DNA from: Protula sp. h YS-2021
Taxonomy: Eukaryota > Annelida > Polychaeta > Sabellida > Serpulidae
Length of the DNA stretch: 64,000 bases
Direction: 5' to 3'
Assembly: GCA_949752745.1 (NCBI GenBank)
Contig: OX457029.1
Coordinates: 45,862,000-45,925,999, forward strand
Shown: in pieces, positions 23,559-35,145 of the stretch
Layout of the letters: each line of letters opens with the position of its first letter
Numbering within the stretch: position 1 is the stretch's first letter
Notes under the pieces: model-generated
The model's input: only the letters and a program-made list of their open reading frames with translations
Databases searched by the model: none
What the model was told of the DNA's origin: nothing
Program-made: the position numbers and the translations under genes

Positions 23559-24598
23559 AGTTGTCAGAACGGTCCCTCCAACCCAGTAGCAAGGACGGTC
23601 CCTTCAACCTGGTTGTCAGAATGGTCCCTACAACCCAGTAGCAAGGACGGTCCCTTCAACCCTGTTGTCATGGATGGTCCCTTCCACTTGGTTGTCAGAA
23701 AAGTACTTTCAACCCTGTTGTCACGGATGGTCCTTCAACCCTGCGGTCATGGACAGTTCCTTCAACCCCGTTGTCATGGACGGTCCCTTCAACCCCGTTG
23801 TCATGGACGGTCCCTCCAACCCTGCTGTCATGGACAGTCCCTTCAACCCTGTTGTCATGGACAGTCCCTTCAACCTTGTTGCCATGGACAGTCCCTTCAA
23901 CCCCGTTGTCATGGACGGTCCCTTCAACCCTGTTGTCGTGGACAGTCTCTTCAACCCTGCTGTCATGGACAGTCCCTTCAACCCCGTTGTCATGGACGGT
24001 CCCTCCAACCCTGCTGTCATGGACAGTCCTTTCAACCCTGTTGTCATGGACAGTCCCTTCAACCTTGTTGCCATATACAGTCCCTTCAACCCCGTTGTCA
24101 TGGACGGTCCCTTCAACCCTGTTGTCAAGGACAGTCCCTTCAACCCTGCTGTCATGGACAGTCCCTTCAACCCTGCTGTCATGGATGGTCCCTTCAACCC
24201 CGTTGTCATGGACAGTCCCTTCAACCCCGTTGTCATGGACGGTCCCTTCAACCCTGTTGTCGTGGACAGTCTCTTCAACCCTGCTGTCATGGACAGTCCC
24301 TTCAACCCCGTTATCATGTACGGTCCCTTCAACCCTGCTGTCATGGAGAGTCCCTTCAACCCTGTTGTCATGGACAGCCCCTTCAACAATGCTGTCATGG
24401 ACGGTCCCTTCAACCCTGCTGTCATGGACAGTCCCTTCAACCCCGTTGTCATGGACGGTCCCTTCAACAATGCTGTCATGGACAGTCCCTTCAACCCTGC
24501 TGTCATGGACAGTCCCTTCAACCCTGCTGTCATGGATGGTCCCTTCAACCCCGTTGTCATGGACAGTCCCTTCAACCCCTTTGTCCTGAACAGTCCCT
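23559..24598. repeat. 27-bp minisatellite, about 38 units, with higher-order structure
   Basis: Consensus unit CCCTTCAACCCTGTTGTCAT followed by GGACAGT. The unit length is a multiple of three and the consensus has no stop in several frames, so long frames stay open at once: three on the plus strand (23,613-24,623; 23,665-24,672; 23,771-24,589) and one on the minus strand (23,721-24,605). That is an arithmetic effect, not evidence of a gene. The left units (23,559-23,665) alternate two types with a 54-base period. Further right a run of variant units recurs exactly seven units later (CCCTCCAACC at 23,812 and 24,001, offset 189). Confidence 0.93.
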
Positions 24599-24599
24599 T

Positions 24600-26551
24600 G
24601 GTCACTTGTTTGGTTGGTATTGAATTATTTTATAGTGGAACGCGTGCGTCCGATTTGGTGTTACATCTCTAGGATGCTCTCACTTTAATGCTATTTTTTT
24701 TACAAAGCCAATTTTTTGTAATTATTTTATAATCTTATAAAAGGCTATCATAAAAGGCTATCATACCAAGAAAAATTACTCGCAAACGGTGGTATTACAG
24801 CATACAATTGCTTATAATAAGAGTGAACACTTTCAGAAGAGATTCGACAGTGCACATCAACAGTCATGTTTTTATATAGTCTATATTTAAAAATTGCACA
24901 CTTCGGAGTGTTTTTGTATCCCTCGGTATCAATGTGCGCTCACGCAAAAGTTAAATACAATAATAGACAGCAATAAACGCTGTTATTTTATTTATTTATT
25001 TTTTATAACAACAGTAACAGGCAATTAGGCACTCACAGGAGGCAGGATGTAGAAGCAATAAAAATCCAGGGAGGGGGTAGGTCAGTGGGGGCCACTTGGT
25101 ATCATATGTGTTACAATGCGTGTCCAAAAAAAAAAAAAGGAGAAAGGGGGGGGGGGGTAATTTTGAGGTTCAGTACCCCGCGTGATAGACAAAAAGAGAA
25201 GTTTAAAGAATCAGTGCAGATACGCTTGGTAACCAGTTGTTGCCTGAGTGTCCCCCTGGTGGGGGAGGGGGGGGGGGGCAGGTCTCCCCTCCATCCTAAG
25301 CTCTAAAATGACACTAAAACTGAACTCCATTTCTTTTTCAAAAACATCAACGTGTAAACAAAAATTGACATTTTTCAATCAATTCAAAATCTGGCTTCGT
25401 TTGGCGGTCTGGCGATTCTCCTGATTACCCCTGTTATCGTCCTGTAAGACCACGGGTTCTTGGATTCCATCGGCATTAAAATACCACTGTGGCACACTTA
25501 TGACTAAATTGATATCAATAACACACTTTTGGTATAAGAGTTCGAACCCAGAGACAACACCACAAATGGGACATCGCCAAACTAACCCTTTTCCGAGGCG
25601 GTTCTAACTATAAGGTTCTTTTATTATAGGACCTAATGTCCAGTTCTGTTGGAAAGGGGTTCTTTTGCTAAAATGGTTTATTTTGCGATGTGGTATATTC
25701 CAGAGGTTTCATTATATTATGGCACTTCAGAAGGGAAATCACTGACTACTTTTCCCAGTTAACTGCAGTTCAGAGACATGTGCAAAAGTGGAATATTTGC
25801 CCCAGTTTGTGCGCCTACCTCCCCCTTCTCCCCCTCCTCCCTCCCCCGACTAAAAGTCATCGGCTTCTAATCGGCGGGCAATTCGGGATACTGTGTTAGG
25901 AAATAATTGGTTCATTCGTCAAAGAGGTCAGCAGCCAAACCTGTTTGAAAGATAACTGTACATAAACTCCGTACCATATCGGTTGACTAAAAAGCTCCAA
26001 TTAGGAGGAACAACACATTATAAAATACATGTATACACCCACATGTTGCTGAAAAATCATATCATTTTTTTCAGTCCCAAACTGAGTGAAAACAAAATCC
26101 GAAAAATCGTTCAGAATGTGTTTTTTTTTCATCACACACCTCGAGCACACATTTAAACCGTCAAATAATTCTGCGTTATAAAATAACATTGCCGAAATTA
26201 GCAGCTCCTGTTCTCCAGTTTAAATTACATGTAATTTGAAGTAAAATGTAAATGTTCTGATGTAAATTCATCAGCGGGAACTGATAGTGCAGATTTTCAT
26301 TCGCAGAACTCTTGCGCGTGACTCATTTTCATAATCCAGTTGGGGAGTGTGTAGGGGCGGGGGTGGGGAGGAGGGGCTTGAGGCACCCAACAATCGTCTT
26401 CTGGGAATCCTGTAAATGGTACTTAGGCACATTCCATGTCAAAACCATTGTGTTTAAACATCATATATATCTAATAATTCAATCACTCTTCTTAATGTTG
26501 CATTATATCTATTGTTTCAATTTGTGTTACCTCATTTTGACCAAATTTCAG
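24600..26551. other. Unannotated stretch with two poly-G tracts
   Basis: Twelve-G tracts lie at 25,146-25,157 and 25,267-25,278. No exon is convincing before 26,552. The start of the 116-codon frame at 26,312 is likely intronic sequence. Confidence 0.5.
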
Positions 26552-26662
26552 GGAGTTTTAAACAAAACAAAACTGTATCTTCTACGGCAAATGGAGAAAA
26601 GACTCAAATACCAAGTGATATCTAATAAGGCCGCGAGAGCATCTTATTACCGTCAGGTCTGA
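26552..26662 (+). CDS. Possible 3'-terminal coding exon, unknown protein (partial)
   Basis: A candidate last exon follows a good splice acceptor: CCTCATTTTGACCAAATTTC then AG, with a plausible branch point (CTCATTTTGAC). It encodes 36 residues and a stop. The peptide is basic and helix-like (LYLLRQMEKRLKYQVI, then a Lys/Arg/Ala-rich end AARASYYRQV) and looks more like real protein than the surrounding frames. The same frame continues upstream without a stop to 26,312, but the upstream peptide (low-complexity, then hydrophobic) resembles intron. No upstream exon, donor or clear AATAAA signal was identified, and I do not recognise the protein. It could be a chance frame or a pseudogene exon. 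Confidence 0.3.
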   Translation, partial: GVLNKTKLYLLRQMEKRLKYQVISNKAARASYYRQV

Positions 26663-27046
26663 CCCAGCTTCTTTGACAACGAATGTTTTATTGATGGTGT
26701 TATTGTAAATAGAAAGATAAAGTTACGTGCAAAGCAGATAGGAGAATTCTCCTTATGGCAAAAAAAGTAAATGCACCATAGTGTTGGGTACCGCGTGAAA
26801 TTTTTAATCCGCTGTTATCAGTAATAACCGCCGCTAAAACCGGTTTTGATATGTATATATGTAGCAATCTCTGTAATTCGCTAATTCGTGTTATGGCTGG
26901 CCGATTCGTGTGACTAATTGTATCAGGATTTGATTCAGGACTTAAAACTATATCTCTATAATTAACAATCATGTGAATAACAAAAGCTGAAAAATCGAAA
27001 TTTGACATTTTTATGAAAAAAAAACAACAACAAACGATACAGTGTA
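26663..27046. other. Unannotated stretch
   Basis: No recognised gene. Poly-A rich words precede the start of the duplicated block. The 144-codon minus-strand frame (26,700-27,134) owes much of its length to A-rich tracts. Confidence 0.5.
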
Positions 27047-28563
27047 ACGTGTTTAACTTGCTCTTTGCTTTAGAATACAAAAAAAAAAAACAAAAACAAA
27101 AAACAAAAAAACAAAAAAACAAGGAAATAAACAAGAATTTGGTATCAAAAAATTATATCATTCGCTAATTCGTAAGATGTGTGGATATCCCCTCGACAAT
27201 TACAAATGCGCTGTTTGAATTGTTCAGTTTGTAAATGAACCGGGCTGTTCCAGATTTATGTCGCGTGCACAAAATAACCCAGGCTACATTTGAGTTTAGT
27301 TTTTTTTTTAACAACGAGAAGCCATAAGCCGGTAACAGCACAACAACTGTGAAAAAAAATTTTAACTTTAGAATTTTGTTTTGTGTGATACCCTAAAGGG
27401 CCTTTCAAAATTTTGCCATGAAAATAATTACTTTGCCTCAGATTTTTTCGTACCTTTTATCTAATAGAAGATGCAGAGAAGAAGATTCTGTACAAAAGAA
27501 AATGACAAACAACTCATAAAGGTGTTCGAGAAGCCTTGACATAAGGGTTAATGGTTCTAAAGGCATCTGACATCGTAATACCTCCCATTTCCGTTGCAAA
27601 TGGTCCATCCATATTACACACCAATTGCCACATAAGTTATTTTGTCTAAAACAAAAGATAACCATAGCAACAATTTGTCACCCAGTGTAACACCCTTGTC
27701 TGCCATAGACGGTAATTATTAATGTTTGGTGACGATGCTAATTGCTCTATACGGGGTGACACTTGGTATTTTATTACACTTGGTCAGTGCTAACAAATGA
27801 ATTCAAAACTGCCTTCCATAAAATGCGGTTCTTATCGCTTGGAGTATAAACAAGAGCCTTTAGCTAAAAGAATAAAAATAGACCTAAGTTACGGTGGTCC
27901 AAATTACTTTCGATTTTACATAAGCTTTGGAGTGAAATCCGGAAAATTCGTAAGCTTCAATTCAGAAACACCATTGATAGGACAGTAAATCTTTGTTTCA
28001 AACAAAATGTCTTATTTCACTCTTTCCCATACATGAAAATACATTTACACCGCCTAGTAAAGTCCTACCTTTGGCATCTTTTTCTTTGGATAACATAAAA
28101 TCACCTGAAACAAGTCTGACTATAAACGTCTAATAAATGCTTAACCATTGGTGGAAAATATATGTCTTATATGTCAATCCACCAACCCGTCAAATCTCTC
28201 GCCCCCTTCAACGCAAAAAAAAAAATCCTTAGAACAATTAGCAAAATCCGTAGGCTTAGATCTAGAAACACTGGACGGGAATTATTAAGAAACAGGAAAA
28301 AACATTTTTGGAATTTTATATGTCGCTCTGAAGAAATAATGCATTTGCATTAAACGGTTGATCCTGTAATCTATATCCCCTCCCCCTTTCAACGCAAAAA
28401 AAAAAAAAAAAAAAAAATCCGTAAAAAAATTCGGAAAATCCGTAGGCTTAGATTTAGTAACGCAGGACGGGAATTATTAAGAAACCGAAAAATATTTTGG
28501 AAGAAAATTTTTTTCCTTGTTCAGGCGGCTTAAAACTAGTAAAAATTACATGTCACTCTGAAG

Positions 28564-28728
<165 letters not shown>

Positions 28729-28799
28729 CGGTAAATTGAGATGCGCTGCTTTTGTAATGCAACGAGAACAAAAAAAAATATATAGGACTTCATGATTTC

Positions 28800-28860
28800 A
28801 AGCAAACCCCGGGAAATGACCACTCTGGAAATGGGACCAGCTCACAAATAGGACCACTCT
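28800..28860. repeat. GGACCACTCTG phrase repeat in copy A
   Basis: GACCACTCTGGAAATGGGAC, a linker, then GGACCACTCTGCAATAATCC. The matching segment lies at 38,620-38,680 in copy B. The wording resembles termini of pogo/Tigger-like DNA transposons (compare 42.04-42.75 kb). It predates the duplication. Confidence 0.4.
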
Positions 28861-31744
28861 GCAATAATCCAGTTCAATGTACTTAACATTATGAAAAGTT
28901 CCCACAAATAAAACAACCTTGGAAAACGAGAGACACTAATCGAGTCCCATTGATGGTCTAATTGCTGGGATTGCCCTCCAAATTGAAACCCCAGTCCCGT
29001 TGAGCAATACTGTCTTGTTTTAAGATGAATTTCTAGATCATGCTTTGTGTTTCTTGTACCAAATCCCTAACCTTGCATTACTTGGATAATTAATGCAAAG
29101 TCTCCTGGAAATTAGGCCCACAGGTATTGTCCTGAAACGGGAAAGACAAGCAGTAACTCTTCGAGATAATAACCCTTCAGAAAATCAAAAAGATGGATGC
29201 ATAGGAGCTTCTTCACCAAAGCATAACTGTGCTCTTTCTTTCTTAAATAAGAATATAACTGAATGAATTTACCTTCTTTTTTGTTTATCCCGGTCCGTCT
29301 CTTGCTGTTTAAATTGTGAAAATTCTAGTCCAGTATTTGGATGTCAAAAGCATGAAATATCAAATGCATGTAAGGTTCTTGCTTTTAATGTTAGCTTGAA
29401 GAAAAGAAGACAAAATTAATTTTTTAATGTAAACAAATGTCCATAAACAAATCAAGGTGTGTACATTGTACTGTAACTGTTCTGTCACTCAATTGGTTGT
29501 CAGACTAAATGCACCATATGCACACGGAGGCAGTCAATTTAAGGGCGCTCTCAGCCCCGCTTGAATCACGAAGACTTCTCCACAACTTCGCAGTCTCTCA
29601 AACAAGGTGATTGGTTAATGCGCTTGCCTATCTGTAAGTCTTATTAGTGACATGAGCGATACATCAAGTCATGGAACAGGAATTTCTGAAGCTAGAAAAA
29701 GGGCAGGGAAAGAGCAAGGAAAAGACATGAGTTGTCTTCAAGCCAGAGGGCAATTAATTAAAAGTGAAACAAAAATGACACCAAATATCATTCCTCTTTT
29801 AAAACTGGTTATGATTTACTTTTTGCAAATTAATTGAAATCCTTCTGTTTAAGCACGTATTAACATGAAAATGTCTTGATGTATGAAACCAGCGTTTTCC
29901 CTTAAGGATTAATCCTTATGGGAAATCAGATATATTCATCTATCTTTTTTTACTCTTTTTGAACATTCTGTTTTTTTTCTCGGTGCTTAGGGCAACGCAT
30001 ATCATCTCACAATATCGCCCTGTCATCAAGCAATGTGGTAAATTATCTATATAGTAAAGCATAATATAAAAAAATTTATGGCATTTACTGCGTTTACTGC
30101 ATCAGCTGTTAAGATAACTACTCAACCTCTTGAACCCAAAAGGCCAGAAATTAACCGGTGAAATTCACAAGAAAGCATTCATGTTTTATTCAAGGGTCTG
30201 AAAATGCGGAGACAAAAGAAATTCTGCGAAGGGTGCAAAAGATACAGATAGAGACTCCCAGGACACAATCGTAGGGTTTTGCTACAGATTTACCAAATAA
30301 CTGGCTGTACTCTTTTGACTGTTGTCATGATTTTTCAGCAAAGTGATATTTTTTACACAATCGCCCTAAGACCATTGCTCCAAAGAGTGGTTACTCTAGT
30401 GGTTTTGCTTTAAACGGCGCCTAAATGCAAGGTTTAAAAAAAGATCTTGTGGAAAACAGTCTCAGATTTTTGCTACCCGTCCTCGACTGGCAACATAAAC
30501 TAAAAGACATAACTGCGGTTTTGTCAAGAGGTTTGCTCTCGACGTGTTTATTTTGAAATTGTTTAAATAATCTAAACGTGATACCATTGAACAGAATATA
30601 AATCAATAAACATACATATTCAGCTAAAACACTCTAAAAAGTTACATAAATTGGAATTAACAAATATCTAAAATGGCAGTACTTCGCCTTATGGTTTCAA
30701 TGTGCCATTCGATACGCTCACTATGCTAAGAAATTAGACAAAGGAGGAGGTGGGAAGATGGCGGCTAATTAAAAGTAATTTAAAAAAAAAAAAGAAAGAA
30801 AACAACGTGACTGCTGAATCGCTTGTCAGATTACTAATGATGTCGGTAAAATATGTGCAAAGGCGAATTCGGAGTGCTTGTTTAGATTGCATACGGGACA
30901 ATAAGACGAAAGCGTTGGATTGGGGTCGAGCTCCCAGCTTGTTTGCTTTGGGAGTTAACCTGTGGGCCGTAGGTCAACACACACAACCCGGGCATAGCCA
31001 GAAAAGGGAGATAGCGAAATCCGCATTCAGACTGCATAAAAAAGCATTTTAAAACCGAAGTTTTACAATTTCATTTTTGCTTCGCAAAAGCTTTGAATTC
31101 GCTTATGTCCATTTTAGATGAGTTCCCTTCCGGTTTAAATCTTTCACGCAGAATAAAAATCAACTTTTTTTTATAGCAGTTAGAACTAGCCTATCCCGCC
31201 ATCCATCCATCGACCAATCAAAACAGGGAATCCTTTGTTATTTCGTCATTGATTGACAACAGGCATTCTCTTCAAGCGTGTGATTGAAAACACAAGCCAT
31301 TCTGTGTGTTCCACGAATTTTCGCTCTGGAACTAGTGGAAAGTTGCGAATTTGCCTTTTATTTAGTTTATTTATATATAATTTTATATAACTAACAAACG
31401 ACTACGTTCTCATTCTTTTGAAGCTGAATAAATTTGGTTCGAGTTAAAGCAAAATCTAGCACTTGTAACTTCGATCTGGTAGAAGTTGAGTTCATACGTA
31501 TTTGTTCTAGCACACACCCTCAAGAGTTGTTTTGAGTCTTTACAGTCCGCATTGGCTACATAGACTCTAAGCTTTGCACAGCTGACAGTGCCATAACAGA
31601 AAAGGCCAGTTTTGCTTAAGCTTGCACTCCAAAAAGGACATTTTCTCTCTTGTACGTGCAAGTTCTCCATGACTAAATTTTTGTCCGGGCGAAAAAGTCC
31701 GTTTCGAGATGTTTTTAGGGCTTGTCGCACTCTTGGGACCACAG

Positions 31745-32000
31745 TCTATGGGTCTCGAAACGGATATATTTCCAACATGGGTCCCTGTATGGTCCCTAGA
31801 AACGGTCCGCATGCGTGACCCTCCCATGCAGTCCCATGCTGGTTATTGCCGGCGGACTTGTGGGAACTCCGTCCCATGCCACCGCATGGGATCATGGGTT
31901 CATTGGACTTATGGGAACATGGGACTATGGGACTCTTGGGAACATGGGTCCATATGGGAACATCTGACCTATGGGAACATGGACCCATATGGGAGCATGT
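31745..32000. repeat. CATGGGAC / CATATGGGAAC iterated repeat
   Basis: About fifteen short phrases of the type ATGGGAACATGGGAC, CCATATGGGAACAT and CCCATGC occur in 255 bases. GGGTCCATATGGG (about 31,947) and GGACCCATATGGG (about 31,981) make a local inverted pair. It lies in the part of copy A missing from copy B, just upstream of the DIRS-like relic. No coding evidence. Confidence 0.55.
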
Positions 32001-32139
32001 CCACAAATCCGAGATTTTTGCCTAGAATCGTCTTAATTAACAGCGTTTTGACATTTTTAGTTGACTTAATCACACTTAAGCCAATGCATAATATCTGGAG
32101 CAATAGCCTAAGTGTTTAAGTTTAATTTTTGCCTTCCGA

Positions 32140-32995
32140 TAACAGTTGCAGTTACTTATGGTCTCTTCTTTCTGCTTCCTTTTCGGACATGACAGAGGTC
32201 ACCCTACGGTCAAATCCAAAGGAATTGCCGTGCTCACACCCACCTACCTTACTCAATCCACAATCGGGGTTCGATCGTTGCAGGAGAGTAGAAAGCCTGT
32301 CAATCTGTGTTCAAGTGGACGAATACCTGCCCTGAGTGTGAGTGTGCCACAGAGAGTGACAGGTAATTTACAGGAACAGGACCAAGAACGACCATAGGAA
32401 GAGCAGACACAGAACGCATTGCTCTGGGTTTCAAAACAAGCTGTATCATTCTAAATCAGGTGTGTCTGACTGGATGCGGGAGCAGAGTCAGATACAGCTG
32501 GGGCCAAGAGAAAGCACAGGAAACGAAAGCCATCCAAAGCCCTTTCAGAGACAGTGACGGAATTGGATATCCTGGGAAGTGACGAGCGCGGAGCCTTACG
32601 TAAGGTGTGATCCACCGACCGTTCGGATTCTGAGAGAGAAGCTTCTGGCTCAGAGAAAAACAATGCCCCACGGAAGAACAAGTGACTGTCGTGCACACTT
32701 CCTCGAGGTCTTCCTTTACATCCACCCCAGGTTAACTCAGCATCCCAGCGCCCGAGCAACTGTTCCCCTTATCGGGTCCATCAATTTTGATCCCTACCAC
32801 GAGCGACACATTGAACCATACCAACTATGCTGTCCTTACAGGCACAACCAGATCCAGGAGTTGTAAAACAAAGTTAAGGAACAAGATGAAAAATTGCCCC
32901 CAACACAAAAATTACGCCGTCAGCCACAGTTTCCCGCCCTCCCCCACCGGAAACCCAGTCTCCAGCGTTCTGCTCCCGTGAATCCCCCTTCTTGG
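32140..32995 (+). pseudogene. DIRS gag-like remnant
   Basis: Broken frames with a basic, Ser/Glu/Lys-rich composition (for example KRKHRKRKPSKALSETVTEL near 32,505, then ILGSDERGALRK and a Ser/Glu-rich run) precede the reverse transcriptase, where DIRS gag lies. Several in-frame stops interrupt it. The call rests on position and composition, since DIRS gag is poorly conserved. Minus-strand frames at 32,451-32,759 are shadows. Confidence 0.4.
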
Positions 32996-33021
32996 GACCA
33001 GGGTTGGACAGTGAAATAGAG

Positions 33022-33560
33022 CCATAGTATTCCTGTACCTAGACTTCTGGTTTCTGGCACATACACGACGGGAGACGGCCTATCGCCAGACAATTCAGCT
33101 GATCATAAAGGCGATACACGTAGGTCTTGTGGTAAATCTGGCCAAATCCGAATTGACCCCAAAACAAGACATCATTTCCCTGGGAGAACGATGGGACTTG
33201 GCGGCAGCCAGGGCATTCCACACGGAAACAGGCAGCAGAAAATTTCACAGGCTATTCAAAAAATTTCTGCAAACCAAAAAGTAAGGGTACAAGCCATGGA
33301 ATCACTGTTTGGTCTATTAGTGAAGACCAAGAAGACGGTCCCAGTGGACCTTCTGCACTACAGACCGTTTCAAACGTTAGTAAGACGGTCCCTAGTACAG
33401 AAAAGGTCCCCCAAGGCCACAATGACAGTTTCCCAATTCACCCTCTCTCCCCTCCTCTGGTGGTGCCTCCCCTCCAGGGCCGAATGTGGAAAGGAAAATG
33501 GTCAACCGCCTTTCACAGGTACCATATCAAATGGCTGGAACTCCGAGTGGTCTGGATAGC
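33022..33560 (+). pseudogene. DIRS reverse transcriptase, C-terminal part, broken
   Basis: From 33,025 the frame reads IVFLYLDFWFLAHTRRET, then LVVNLAKSELTPKQDIISLG. The catalytic YxDD box is present as YLDF (33,037-33,048), so its second aspartate is lost. After a frame change, MESLFGLLVKTKKTVPVDLL (from about 33,296) matches the conserved GLLVATEK segment of DIRS RT, followed by a TLSPLLWW block. The fingers and palm upstream are missing or unrecognisable. The protein would have copied element RNA into cDNA; this copy cannot be active. Confidence 0.75.
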
Positions 33561-33765
33561 TCTGAACAAGCTATCAAATTAACTCAAGGCAAGAGTGTCA
33601 GAATTCTCCTGGACAACTCCATACCAGTTGCGTGCGTAAACAGGCAAGGAGGAACCTTAAAAAATCCTGTTATTTGCATGGGAACACAAGATCTGCATCA
33701 CTGCCCGTCAGCTCTCAAAAAAACGCAATGTCCTGGCCGACTTAGCCTCCATGATAGGCCAGGTT
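33560..33765 (+). pseudogene. DIRS RNase H remnant
   Basis: Read across frame changes: LRVVWIALNK, then LDNSIPVACVNRQGGT (the usual D-N-[ST]-x-V-A-x-[VL]-x-x-Q-G-G-T motif, with IPVAC here), and finally KKRNVLADLAS, matching the RNVLADxLSR end of DIRS RNase H. At least two frameshifts. Role: degrades the RNA strand of the RNA-DNA hybrid during reverse transcription. Confidence 0.65.
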
Positions 33766-34194
33766 ATTCAGACAGAGTGATGCCTTGCCCAGTAGTCTTT
33801 TCAATGGGTGTCACGTCAATTCCCATGACTACCTCTTTGCCAATGCACATACAACACGACTACCGACTTTGTGTTCCCGGGCCCGGATTAAACAGCTTGG
33901 GCAGTGGACACACGGGAGGTGTTTTATGCATCCCCCCTTAAGCGATCCTCCACCAAGTGCTACCGAGAATAATCCAGCTGAGGCCAACAACTCTGCTACT
34001 AATATCCCCGTTGTCCCCAGAGGCCCCGAGGTTCACTCTGCTCCTCCGCTGTGAAGGTGATCAAGTTCCGATACCTTGTTACAGAGACCTTCTATCTCAA
34101 CCCCATTGGCACCACTTCGACCCGTCCCCACAGTTACTAAACCTGCACCTGTGGTGCCTAACCCGACGTTTCCAAAGAAAAAGGGTTTTCCAAG

Positions 34195-35145
34195 CACGTG
34201 GTGGAAAAGGTAGTAAACAGCTACAAACAATCCATAGCGGAGGTTTACCGGTCGCAGTGGAACAAGTTTGCCTCCTGGTGCGGGACCTCTAAGCTAGACC
34301 CTTTCCAAGCCTCCTCCGTAGCGGACTTCTTAGACCATCTTTTTACGGAAGGACAATTAAATGCAGGATCCATAGATTGGTTCTAGACTTAAAGGATCCA
34401 CTGGCTACGGCCCTGGTGAGGATACGGCATTGTCACAGTTAATCAGGCACTTCAAGGTAAATTTCCCTCCTTCACAGTCCAATGTAGTCCAAAGGGACCT
34501 ATCACTAGTACTGCGATATTTACAATGCCAAGACATTTTAGGTGAGGAAACCATTTCCGCAAAAATAGTTTAAATTCTTGCTAGCCCTAGCGTTCGGTAA
34601 ATGGAGAATCGAATTCATGCATCAGACAGAGAACTGAGAAAAGAAAACGGTGAGTGGAACAAGGTTTTCCTTACCCTAATAGCTGGCTTTATGGATAAGA
34701 CCCCTATTGTCACCCAAGGTGGGGACACTCCCGGGCCTAAAAAGGAGCAAGTTACCGAAGGTCATGTTTCTTGGTGCCCGGTCAGAGCACTACGGCAATA
34801 TCTTTTGATCTCAGAGACATGCCGTTCAGAAAGTCTCATTGCCTCCTTCATGCCAAAATTCAATAAGGGCCTTTCTAAATAGACTATCTTAAATTACATT
34901 AAAAGGTTATTTTTGGCAGCTTAGGAGCGAGCACAGACCGATACGGGCCTCCAAAACGAATGTAAGGGTAAGGCTCACCATGTCGGTCAAATCGCAAACT
35001 TCCTCAGCCATCTGTAATTTTTCTCTATCAGACATACTTAAAACAGGCTGTTGGTCCTCTTCCAACTCGTTTATGAAGTACTTTCTTAAAGTGTTTCCGC
35101 ACAATGAACTTACAGGCCTTTACTCTTTAGGCCCCTTCATTGATG
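34195..35145 (+). pseudogene. DIRS tyrosine recombinase (YR) remnant
   Basis: The N-terminal core-binding part begins near 34,198 (KVVNSYKQSIAEVYRSQWNK, then FASWCG...DPFQASSVADFLDHLF). After a break comes the catalytic part: a segment around 34,595-34,880 (SDRELRKENGEW, VSWCPVRALRQYL), then AHHVGQIANFL (about 34,972), where the expected H-x-x-R has Gly for Arg. Finally, in another frame, SLSDILKTGCWSSSNSFMKY includes the conserved G-x-W and the Tyr region. The order fits the C-terminal fold. YR would insert the circular cDNA. Multiple frameshifts and the altered H-x-x-R make it inactive. Confidence 0.75.

Noticed and set aside
23613..24672. Long overlapping open frames of 272-336 codons on both strands
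   Set aside because: They arise from a 27-base tandem repeat whose length is a multiple of three and whose unit lacks stops. Four frames open at once with no start context or splice sites argues against coding.
26700..27134. 144-codon minus-strand frame
   Set aside because: Its N-terminal part is the translation of A-rich low-complexity DNA as Phe/Cys runs; the rest shows no motif.
29652..29837. Small frame in copy A with a counterpart at 39,319-39,510 in copy B
   Set aside because: A conserved SCLQAR-QLIK stretch is explained by DNA-level duplication; frame-disrupting indels between the copies speak against protein constraint.
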